Of a stretch of DNA of 64,000 nt, positions 50,506 through 57,570 are shown in pieces. The stretch is from Gemmatimonadota bacterium (GTDB taxonomy: Bacteria > Gemmatimonadota > Gemmatimonadetes > Longimicrobiales > Longimicrobiaceae), in the NCBI GenBank assembly GCA_028287185.1, contig JAQBQD010000217.1, positions 53,824 through 117,823 on the forward strand, written 5' to 3'. The notes under the pieces were generated by a model that was not told where the DNA came from, made no database searches, and worked only from the letters and a program-made list of their open reading frames with translations. Each line of letters opens with the position of its first letter. Within the stretch, counting starts at the first letter, position 1. The translations under genes and the position numbers were made by a program.

Positions 50506-50715
50506 TCATCCCTCCGGGCGCAGGATGCGCGAGATGGCCTTGTGGTAGCTGGAGCAGGCGTACACCCGCGCGCGGTGCCAGTCGCTGTCGGCGACGCGGT
50601 GGATGTGGGTGGGAGTGGGCGCCACGCGCAGGTAGCCGTACGCCAGCGGCACCTGCGCCGGGTCGCGGGAGAGTTCGGCGATGGCCGGGGGCGGAACTAC
50701 GATCTCCTCGCTCAT
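50506..50715 (-). CDS. Small protein of unknown function in the peptide cluster (69 aa)
   Basis: ATG 50713-50715 overlaps the ATP-grasp stop (ATGA). Sequence starts MSEEIVVPPPAIAELSRDP and ends VYACSSYHKAISRILRPEG; one Cys, several His. No signal peptide or GG-type leader site. Its position between the ligase and the SPASM gene suggests a maturation accessory or chaperone. Not recognised. Confidence 0.55.
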   Translation of the reverse strand: MSEEIVVPPPAIAELSRDPAQVPLAYGYLRVAPTPTHIHRVADSDWHRARVYACSSYHKAISRILRPEG

Positions 50716-51695
50716 GCAGTCTCCGCGCGCATCAGGTACTCGGCGACCCGCCGGAAGAGCGGGTAGTTGCAGGGCTCTCCCACCATCGAGAACTGGCCCA
50801 CGGGATTGACCTCCAGGAACACGTGCCGCCCCTCGGGCGTGCGGATCAGGTCCAACGAGCCCGTCTCCAGCCCCACTGCGGCCATGAAGCGTCCTATGGC
50901 GGCCTCCACCTCGGCGGGGAGGCGATAGGGCACGGTGCGGTTGGGGCGGACGTGGTTGTAGACGCGGAAGTCTACCGCGGTCTGCGGGTCGGCCTGCGAG
51001 AAGATCGCCATCGGCCAGCACTCGCCGTCAAGGTAGAACACGCGCAGCTCGCAGCTCTTCTCCACCTGCGCCTGCACCAGCGAGGGGAAGAAGGCCTCGG
51101 GGAGCGCCAGGGCGTCTTCGCGGGTGACCACCGAGGTGTAGAGTGCCCAGGTGCGGTCCTGGTCGTCGGGAAACATTTCCCCGTCGCTCGCGCACTTGGT
51201 GATCACCCCGTCGTGCGCATCGATGAAGGTCAGCAGCTCGGCGCGCGAGTTGGTCACCAGCGTCTCAGGGATCTCCAAGCCTGCGCGGCGGGCCAGCCGC
51301 AGCGCGCGCACCTTGTTCACCGCCAGAGGGCGCGAAAGCCACGGCACCTCGTCCATCAGCGCGAACACCGACTGGGACACCGCGTGTAGCTCGGCGGCCA
51401 GGTGGCGCTGGGCGAGCTGGCGGACCGCGGGGGTGGTGCCAGGGAGCGGGCCCAGGCCCTGCATCTGGTGCCAGCGGCGGCGCCACACCGCGCCCACGGT
51501 GGCGCCGGAGAGCACGCGGCCGTCCACAGAGAGGCGCACCTCATCGTGCTCTCTGCCTAGCCGCACCGCGAAGGGTTCGCCGCGGGTGAGGTCCTCCCCG
51601 TTCAGGCGGGTGGCGTGCCCGCCCAGGTACTCGATCCAATCCTGCACCATGTCGGTGGAGGTCTCGTACGACTCTTGACTCAGCACCAGGATCAT
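50712..51695 (-). CDS. ATP-grasp peptide ligase (grasp-with-spasm, graspetide synthetase)
   Basis: 327 residues from ATG 51693-51695. The start MILVLSQESYETSTDMVQDW is typical of the GwsG family. The ATP-grasp core has FPSLVQAQVEKSCELRVFYLDG and ends with GSLDLIRTPEGRHVFLEVNPVGQFSMVG, where the Glu and Asn bind magnesium-ATP. Members join Asp or Glu side chains of the precursor to Ser/Thr (ester) or Lys (amide) side chains, making macrocycles. The cores encoded upstream are rich in Thr, Asp and Lys. A 5' fragment of this gene is repeated at 52771-52806. Confidence 0.85.
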   Translation of the reverse strand: MILVLSQESYETSTDMVQDWIEYLGGHATRLNGEDLTRGEPFAVRLGREHDEVRLSVDGRVLSGATVGAVWRRRWHQMQGLGPLPGTTPAVRQLAQRHLAAELHAVSQSVFALMDEVPWLSRPLAVNKVRALRLARRAGLEIPETLVTNSRAELLTFIDAHDGVITKCASDGEMFPDDQDRTWALYTSVVTREDALALPEAFFPSLVQAQVEKSCELRVFYLDGECWPMAIFSQADPQTAVDFRVYNHVRPNRTVPYRLPAEVEAAIGRFMAAVGLETGSLDLIRTPEGRHVFLEVNPVGQFSMVGEPCNYPLFRRVAEYLMRAETA

Positions 51696-51916
51696 CGCTC
51701 TACCGCTTTGGACCGTGGGTTTCGGATCGCGCCACCCGGCTATCCCCAACAAGCTGATATCGGCCTTCCGTCGCCAAAATTTGAAAACCCGCAGTCCGCG
51801 TCAACGAGGCGGGTTGTGGCCGCAGAACTGGTCGATCAAGCCGGAACAGAGAGGTGCGGATCTCGGAAAGTCTCCAATCCTACAAATTTGAGAAGACCAA
51901 CATTAGGAGAGATCGT

Positions 51917-51947
51917 GGCGGAGAGGGGATTTCGTCCCCTCTCCGCC
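51917..51947 (-). terminator. Hairpin between precursor 1 and the ligase gene
   Basis: A perfect 13-bp stem (GGCGGAGAGGGGA with TCCCCTCTCCGCC, loop TTTCG) lies about 70 bases after the precursor stop and 220 bases before the ligase start. No T-run follows on the minus strand. It probably lowers transcription of the enzymes relative to the precursor, a common arrangement in RiPP clusters. Confidence 0.65.
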
Positions 51948-52019
51948 AAGGGAGCCGATCGAGAGCGTGGCCGCGGATGCGGCCGGTCCAGCGTACCGCG
52001 GAACCGTCAGGTTACGCGA

Positions 52020-52184
52020 TCAGTCCGTAAACGTGTCCTTGTCGTTGCCGATGTACGTGCCGTCGACGTACGAGTTGCTGAAGATGGTGGTGCTGGTGGC
52101 CTGCTGAAGGCCGCCCTTCACCATGTTGGCCTCGGCGGCGCTCATCGGGGCGAACATGCTGCTGTTGAGGGACTCGAGCTTCAT
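52020..52184 (-). CDS. Graspetide precursor peptide 1 (54 aa)
   Basis: A 54-residue peptide. The leader is MKLESLNSSMFAPMSAAEAN then MVKGG, a double-glycine site for the C39 exporter. The core, about 29 residues, contains TTIFSNSYVDGTYIG and ends NDKDTFTD, with Thr, Lys and Asp residues suited to side-chain ester or amide links. GGAGG lies eight bases before the ATG at 52182-52184. Leader and core end are nearly identical to precursor 2. First complete gene upstream of the ligase. Confidence 0.9.
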   Translation of the reverse strand: MKLESLNSSMFAPMSAAEANMVKGGLQQATSTTIFSNSYVDGTYIGNDKDTFTD

Positions 52185-52251
52185 TGGACTATCCTCCGTA
52201 CAGGGTGAGTAAAGGAGTGCTTCGGTTTGGTCTCCCTACCAGCTCCGGACT

Positions 52252-52281
52252 AAACATGTGTAGTCGCGAAAGTCTTGTCAA
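52252..52281 (-). promoter_or_regulatory. Promoter of precursor 1
   Basis: On the minus strand TTGACA (52276-52281) is followed after 18 bases by ATGTTT (52252-52257) within CACATGTTTAGT, about 70 bases before the ATG. Both hexamers and the spacing are conserved in the duplicate, while the spacer between has diverged, which supports function. Confidence 0.6.
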
Positions 52282-52770
52282 CCCTCCGAATGGCTGAAAG
52301 GAGCTACGATAGTGTTAAACCAGCCTCTATAGTATGTTTTGTGATCTGTTGAGTCGCTTTTAGAGCTGATTAAACGCTTACTGCGCCATCTCACCTGGGT
52401 GCAGCCACCGACTAGAAGCCCTGGGAGGACGCATCCAGCGCCATCTCAAGAATGGGCTAGAGGCGGAGGGCGTAACCCGTACTTCCCTCAAAGAGAGGTG
52501 TCCCGCAGCGGTTGTTCGATCCCCGCGCCGAACTGCTCAGGTGCCAGTCGCGCAGCCTCGTCCTCTGGACCTGCCCAACCGCGCGGATCTACCCACCACA
52601 GCTCGCGCGAACACCAATCGCCAAGCGGCTAAGCCGTGCACCGGCAAGCGCGGATAGTGCGATCCGCCGTGATTGCCTCGTGTGCGCGCACGGGGAGGTG
52701 AATTGGGTGGCTTCGCGGATCTCCTGTACGGTGTGCGGCACGCGGAGAAGCAGCGCGGGCCTGCCGCGGC

Positions 52771-52806
52771 GGTCTCGTACGATTCTTGACTCAGCACCAG
52801 GATCAT
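52771..52806 (-). pseudogene. Truncated 5' end of a second ATP-grasp gene copy
   Basis: ATG 52804-52806 encodes MILVLSQESYET, identical to the start of the intact ligase. After these 12 codons the sequence changes into the start of duplicated unit A. The stump marks the junction of the tandem duplication and is not functional. Confidence 0.85.
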
Positions 52807-53028
52807 CGCTCTACCGTTTGGACCGTGGGTTTCGGATCGCCGTCAGCCGGCTATCCCAAACAAGCTGATATCGACCTTCCGTCGCCAAAATTTGAAAAGC
52901 CGCAGTCCGCGTCAACGAGGCGGGTTGTGGCCGCAGAACTGATCGATCATGCTCGAACAGAGCGGTGTGGATCTGGGGAAGTCTCCGAATCCTACAAATT
53001 TGAGAAGATCAACATTAGGAGAGATCGA

Positions 53029-53060
53029 GGCGGAGAGGGGGAGTCCGTACCCTCTCCGCC
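53029..53060 (-). terminator. Hairpin after precursor 2
   Basis: An 11-bp stem (GGCGGAGAGGG with CCCTCTCCGCC, 10-base loop), the counterpart of the hairpin at 51917. The stem is kept although the loop has changed, so selection on the structure is likely. Confidence 0.6.
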
Positions 53061-53132
53061 AAGGGAGCCGATCGAGAGCGTGGCCGCGGATGCGGCCGGT
53101 CCTGCGTACCGCGGAACCGTCAGGTTACGCGA

Positions 53133-53303
53133 TCAGTCGGTGAACGTGTCCTTGTCGGGGCCGATGTACGTGCCGTTGACGTACGAGTTGCTGAAGATGG
53201 TGCTGCTGCTGGCGGGGGCCTCGTAAATGCCGCCCTTGATCATGCTGGCCTCGGTGGCGCTCATCGGGGCGAACATGCTGCTGTTGAGGGACTCGAGCTT
53301 CAT
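53133..53303 (-). CDS. Graspetide precursor peptide 2 (56 aa)
   Basis: A 56-residue peptide. Leader MKLESLNSSMFAPMSATEAS with MIKGG as the cleavage site. The core is two residues longer than in precursor 1 and begins IYEAPASSS, then TIFSNSYVNGTYIG and PDKDTFTD. Changes concentrate in the first ten core residues, while the C-terminal Thr/Asp/Lys block is constant, so ring-forming residues are probably at the end. It has its own promoter and GGAGG site. Confidence 0.9.
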   Translation of the reverse strand: MKLESLNSSMFAPMSATEASMIKGGIYEAPASSSTIFSNSYVNGTYIGPDKDTFTD

Positions 53304-53370
53304 TGGACTATCCTCCGTACAGGGTGAGTAAAGGAGTGCTTCGGTTTAGTTTCCCTACCAGCTCCGGACT

Positions 53371-53400
53371 AAACATGTGTAGTCATGGAGAGACTGTCAA
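53371..53400 (-). promoter_or_regulatory. Promoter of precursor 2
   Basis: TTGACA at 53395-53400 (minus strand) and ATGTTT at 53371-53376, 18 bases apart, identical in layout to the promoter of precursor 1. The first promoter of the cluster as seen in this window. Confidence 0.6.
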
Positions 53401-53880
53401 CGCCTCTGAATGGCTGTAAGGAGCTACAGTAGTCTAAAATCCGCCGGGATCTCATGTTCCTTGGATTTGTAGTCGCCCGGAGCCATTTACACACCTTCTG
53501 CCCACACACCACCTTGATGCAGTCACCGGGCTAGAAGCCTGGGAGCACGCATCCAGCGCCAGCCAAGGATGGGCTAGGGGTGGAGGGCGTACCCCGGGCC
53601 TCCGTAAAGACTGAGTTGTCCCGCAGCGGTTAAGCTCCCGCGAGCGAACTGCCCAGTTCCCACTTCGCCCAGCCTTATCCTCTGGACCTGTCCAGCCGCG
53701 CGGATCTACCCACCGCAGCACGCGCGAACACCTCCATCACCAAGCGCCTAAGCCGTGCACCGAAAGCGCGCATAGTGCGATCCGCCGTGATTACCTCGTG
53801 TACGCGCACGATGCGGTGATTGGTCGCTTCCCGGATATCTCTACGGTGGTGCGGCAAGCGGAGAAGCAGCGCGCGCTGAC

Positions 53881-54107
53881 CATCGTGACGGGCAGTGCGC
53901 CCTCCGGAGGTCACGGCTTCCGTGGCGGACTACCCACCTCGGCTCACGCCGCCGGCTCTGTACCCGTTCACTCCGAGTGAGCCGAGTGCAGACGGAGTTG
54001 TAGCCGCTGGTGTTGGAGATGGTCAGGGTGCACTCCCACACGCGCAGCTCGGTGCTGCGACTGCGCACCGTGTAACGCCACTGAGGGATGGAGGCGAGCG
54101 CTTTCCG
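53881..54107. other. Fragmentary coding remnants beside pilT
   Basis: No intact gene. On the minus strand about 54100-53970 one reads QWRYTVRSRSTELRVWECTL and SGYNSVCTR, which resembles the C-terminal part of a secreted protein or minor pilin but has no start and runs into unrelated sequence. Probably debris from a rearrangement that also replaced the 3' end of pilT. Confidence 0.3.
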
Positions 54108-55350
54108 TCAGGCGTCAGCAATGACGAACGTGGGGCATGTCAGTGACGCGTCCCAGCGGAAGGCTCCGGATCCACCCACCTCCGTAAAGAGGTTCCGGTC
54201 GAGTGCCTTCACGTCATTCACGTGATCCCTCGCGGCCTCTAATACCAAATCCGTCCCATGACTGTGCATTATTCTGGGGCAGATCGGCAGCGGGGCTATC
54301 GAACGACCTGTCGAATGCACAGTCGATTTTCCTATACGGTATAACGTGATCGTCCCGGAGGCCACGAGTGTTGCCAGCGATTGCTCCAGTGTCTGCATCC
54401 CTTCCCGCCGCCCCTCCATCGCGGAGAGGATGTCCGTCGTGTTCCCTGACGCGATGTTCCCGGCGACTCCCGGCGTGTTCACCAGAACCTCGAACGCTGC
54501 CACCCGCCGCCCGTCCACGGTCGGCACCAGCCGCTGCGTCACCACCGCGCGGAGCGCCTCCGCGAGTTGCGCGCGCACCTGCCCCTGACGCGCCGTCTCC
54601 ACCATCCCCACCATCCGGGTGATCGCCGACACCGCATTGATGGTGTGCAGCGACCCCATCACGAGATGTCCCGTCTCCGCGGCCTCCAGGATGAGCTGGA
54701 GCGTCGCCGCCGTCCGCACCTCGCCCCACCACGATCACGTCCGGGTCCTGCCGCACGGCGTCCTCCAGGGCGCGCGTGAAGGTCTCCGTGTGCACGCCGA
54801 CCTCGCGCTGCGTGATCCGGCAGCGCCGCGGCGCGTGCGCGTACTCGATGGGGTCCTCGATGGTGAGCACGTGCCCCTCGCGCGTCCGGTTGATCGTGTC
54901 GACCAGCGCCGCCAGGGTCGTGCTCTTCCCCTCGCCCGACGCCCCCGTGACGAACACCAGCCCGGCCGGAAGCGCGGCGAGCCGCGTCACGACCTCCGGC
55001 AGCCCCAGCGCTTCGGCGGTGGGGATCTCGTGCGGGATCCGGCGGACCACGGCGGCCACGCCCGTGAGCGTGTGCGAGGCGTTGATGCGGAAGCGCCCCA
55101 GGGAGGGAACGGCGTAGGCGAAGTCGATGCTCCGCGCGCCCGCCGATTCCCACCGGCTCCGGTCGGCGGGCGACATCGCCGCGACGAGCATCGCCTGGAT
55201 CTGGACGGCGGTGAGAGGCCCCGTGTCCATCGCTAGCGGGGTCATCTCGCCGGCGACGCGCAGCCAGGGCATCTCGCCGGCCGCGAGGTGCAGGTCGCTC
55301 GCTTCGCGATTGGCGGCCGCGTCGAGCAGGAGGTGGAGCGGTTCGGACAT
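54108..55350 (-). pseudogene. pilT: pilT-like retraction ATPase, frameshifted and with a replaced 3' end
   Basis: ATG 55348-55350 starts MSEPLHLLLDAAANREASDLHL, the PilT N-domain. Walker A is VTGASGEGKSTT, then LTIEDPIEYAH and QREVGVHTETF. At DVIVVG an extra base in a G-run (54724-54727 on the plus strand) shifts the frame. In the other frame the gene goes on as RTAATLQLILEAAETGHLVMGSLHT to MQTLEQSLATLVASG. After that the last 60 codons are unlike PilT and the normal end (EEAL...) is missing. A sequencing error could explain the shift but not the altered tail. Retraction by this protein is doubtful. It diverges from the lipoprotein gene at 55466. Confidence 0.75.
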
Positions 55351-55465
55351 GGCAGCGTTCCCGGGCTGGGCGTGCGGGGTAAAAACGGGGGCAGATGGAC
55401 CCGCCCTGCCCGGCGGTCTCTGCTTCCCGTGATACCCCGCAGGCCCTTGTCGAGGCCGCTCACCC

Positions 55466-56794
55466 ATGCCCCTTCCGATGATGCGTCGAGCTCTGTGGAC
55501 CCTTGGTGCCGTGGCGCTGCTGGCAGGCTGCGGCGCGTCCGCGCGGGGCCCGTTCCTGCAGCCGGGCCCCCTCGGCCCCGAGAACGGCGACGTCCCCCGG
55601 ACTCCCGGCCGCTGGCTGCCTGCGGCCCGGTACGCCGCCCAGCCGCATGGCGGCCTCCCCGCCGCGTTCGGCCCGCGCGCCGGGCACGCGCCGCTCGCCG
55701 GCGCCCACCTCGCCGGCTTCGGCAGCTACCGCGCCCTGGTCGCCCCGCTGGCCCTGGGCACCGGGATGCCGCGGCTGAGCGAGCAGGCCCTCTCGCACGG
55801 CTACTTCGGTGCGCCGGGCGTGGCCGGTACGCTCGGCGACGCCCTGGCGCGCGAGAGCGGCGGCGCGTTCCGCCTCTCCTCCGAAATCCTCCCCGTCCTC
55901 GTCGATCCCGACCCGGCGTTCGACGGACGCGCCCCGCGCCCGGACGAGCTGGAGGCGCTGATCCGCCGCGCCCTGGAGTCGTGGTCGCGCCAGGCAGACC
56001 TGGCCGCCTACGACAACGACGGCCCGGACGGCATCCCGGGCTCGCCCGACGACGACGGGACGCTCGACGCCGTGTGGGTGGTCGTCGAGGGCGGGCAGCT
56101 CTTCGCGCCCTACACGCTCCCCGGCGGCTTCGAGGTGTCCAGCCGCGGCCGCCGCCTGCGCACGGGCCCGGTCAACGTCCTGCCCGCTCCCCGCGGCGTC
56201 CTCCCCGACCTGCGGGTCCCCCTCGACCAGATGCTCGCCAGCCTCGGCCTGGCGCGCACCGAGCGGTTCTTCCCGGCCGGATACCCGCGTACGGTGGCGA
56301 CCCTCGGCCGCGCCCGCCTCGGCTGGCTCCCGGTCGAGCCCGCCGGCGGCAGCGACGATCCCGCCGTCCACGACGGCGCGGCGGTGCTCGTCCCACTCTC
56401 CGACCTCCCGGTGGATGCGGGCGCCTGGCTCGTGGAGCGCATGCGGGACCACGTGCTCACGTCCCGCATCGCGCTCCGTCCCGACGGCGCCTACCAGGTG
56501 ACGGACAGCGCACGGTGGGACCGGGGCTCCGAGCAGGTGCTGCCGCTCTCCTACCACCTCGGTGCGCGCGGGCCCACGGTGCTCGTGCGCTGGGACGCTG
56601 CCGCGACGGACCCGCAGGTGAACGGAACGCCCGTGGACGAGGCGCGGGCGGCCCGCCTCGCGGGCGGCGCACCGCGCACGGACGCCCCGGTTCGCCGCGC
56701 CGGCTCCGAGCCGCAGGTGGCCTATCGCTGGGTGCGCCTGGGGACGGACTCCGTCCAGGTGGCGATCGGCGGCGCGCCCCTCGTCCTCCCGTGA
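55466..56794 (+). CDS. Lipoprotein with an M6-protease-like surface domain, no visible catalytic site
   Basis: 442 residues (or 438 from ATG 55478). The signal ends LGAVALLAGC, a good lipobox. DNDGPDGIPGSPDDDGTLDAVWVVVEGG resembles the calcium-binding DxDGxDxxxDG segment that precedes the active site of M6 (immune inhibitor A) peptidases, but the HExxH zinc motif is absent. Further features are GARAxLGWLPVE and a His-poor beta-rich end. Probably a surface binding protein derived from that fold. The next gene overlaps its stop (GTGA). The upstream region has GGGGTA-containing arms. Confidence 0.5.
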   Translation: MPLPMMRRALWTLGAVALLAGCGASARGPFLQPGPLGPENGDVPRTPGRWLPAARYAAQPHGGLPAAFGPRAGHAPLAGAHLAGFGSYRALVAPLALGTGMPRLSEQALSHGYFGAPGVAGTLGDALARESGGAFRLSSEILPVLVDPDPAFDGRAPRPDELEALIRRALESWSRQADLAAYDNDGPDGIPGSPDDDGTLDAVWVVVEGGQLFAPYTLPGGFEVSSRGRRLRTGPVNVLPAPRGVLPDLRVPLDQMLASLGLARTERFFPAGYPRTVATLGRARLGWLPVEPAGGSDDPAVHDGAAVLVPLSDLPVDAGAWLVERMRDHVLTSRIALRPDGAYQVTDSARWDRGSEQVLPLSYHLGARGPTVLVRWDAAATDPQVNGTPVDEARAARLAGGAPRTDAPVRRAGSEPQVAYRWVRLGTDSVQVAIGGAPLVLP

Positions 56795-57525
56795 AACGCG
56801 GGCCGAGGCTTCTCCCGCGCGGGAGACTCCTGGCGCGGTGGTGGGGGACGGCGCGGGAACCGGCCCGGGCCACCCTGGCCTGGGCCGGTTGCGCAGGGGT
56901 CCTGGCCGCGGCGGGGTGGACGGTGGGTGCGGCAGGCCGGCCGGAGGCCGCCTGCGCATCGGAAGCACGGTGGACGCGGCCTCCGCCCGCGGCGGCGCCG
57001 CACCACCACCCCGCCCGGGGAGCCGCCCCGTACGCCGCCGACGTTCCGGTGCTGTCCGCCACGGCCGCGGGGCGGGAAGCGGACGGGAAGGCCGGCCGGG
57101 CCGCGGTACCGGCCGGGATCGGAATGCCCGTGGCGGGGCAGCTCACCAGCGCCTTCAGCGCGCGGCGGCTCCACCCGATCCTGCACGTGGTCCGGCCCCA
57201 CTGGGGGAGCGACTACGCCGCGCCGGCGGGGACGCCCGTGCTGGCGAGCGCGGACGGCGTGGTGACGGCCGCCGTCCACAGCCCCTCCTACGGCGTGGCG
57301 GTCGAGCTGTCGCACTGGGGAGGGCGGCTGGTGACGCGGTACGCACACCTTTCGGCGGTGACGGTCCGGCCCGGCGAGCGCGTGCGCCGCGGCCAGGTGA
57401 TCGGCCGGGTGGGCGCCAGCGGGCTCGCCACCGGGCCGCACCTCCACTTCGAGATCTTCGTCGGCGGGCGGCGGCGCGATCCCGCGCGGCTGCTCGACCC
57501 CGCAGACGCCGTGAGCCTGCGCTGA
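56791..57525 (+). CDS. M23-family metallopeptidase (peptidoglycan endopeptidase)
   Basis: 244 residues from GTG 56791. A membrane or signal segment at 28-48 (TLAWAGCAGVLAAAGWTVGAA) precedes a linker. The M23 core has HWGSDYAAPAGTPV with His137 and Asp141, RYAHLS with His185, and GPHLHFEIF with His216 and His218, all zinc or catalytic residues. It cuts peptide cross-links in the wall; M23 proteins often help insert secretion or pilus machines. Operon with the lipoprotein before it and, 45 bases on, the giant prepilin. Confidence 0.8.
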   Translation: MKRGPRLLPRGRLLARWWGTAREPARATLAWAGCAGVLAAAGWTVGAAGRPEAACASEARWTRPPPAAAPHHHPARGAAPYAADVPVLSATAAGREADGKAGRAAVPAGIGMPVAGQLTSAFSARRLHPILHVVRPHWGSDYAAPAGTPVLASADGVVTAAVHSPSYGVAVELSHWGGRLVTRYAHLSAVTVRPGERVRRGQVIGRVGASGLATGPHLHFEIFVGGRRRDPARLLDPADAVSLR

Positions 57526-57570
57526 ACCCGAGCGCGCACGGCATCCATCGTCCAGTCCGAGAGAGCGAGC

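Larger units (their letters stand above)
51661..52762. repeat. Tandem duplication, unit A (with unit B at 52772-53880)
   Basis: About 1.1 kb is present twice in direct order; unit B starts at 52772. Each unit holds the first codons of the ATP-grasp gene, the hairpin, a precursor gene, its promoter and about 500 bases of further upstream sequence. The copies differ by scattered substitutions and small indels, so the event is not recent. Unit A keeps the complete ligase; in unit B only its 5' end remains. Confidence 0.85.
52772..53880. repeat. Tandem duplication, unit B
   Basis: Direct repeat of 51661-52762 (offset about 1111-1119 bases). It contains the ligase stump, the hairpin at 53029-53060, precursor 2, its promoter and further upstream sequence. 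The non-coding part upstream of the promoter is also conserved (for example GAGAAGCAGCGCG at both ends), which shows the unit is longer than the gene itself. Confidence 0.85.

Noticed and set aside
52399..52770. Possible transposase fragment in the non-coding part of the duplicated unit
   Set aside because: Translations in all frames gave no recognisable transposase motif in either copy; kept only as part of the duplication.
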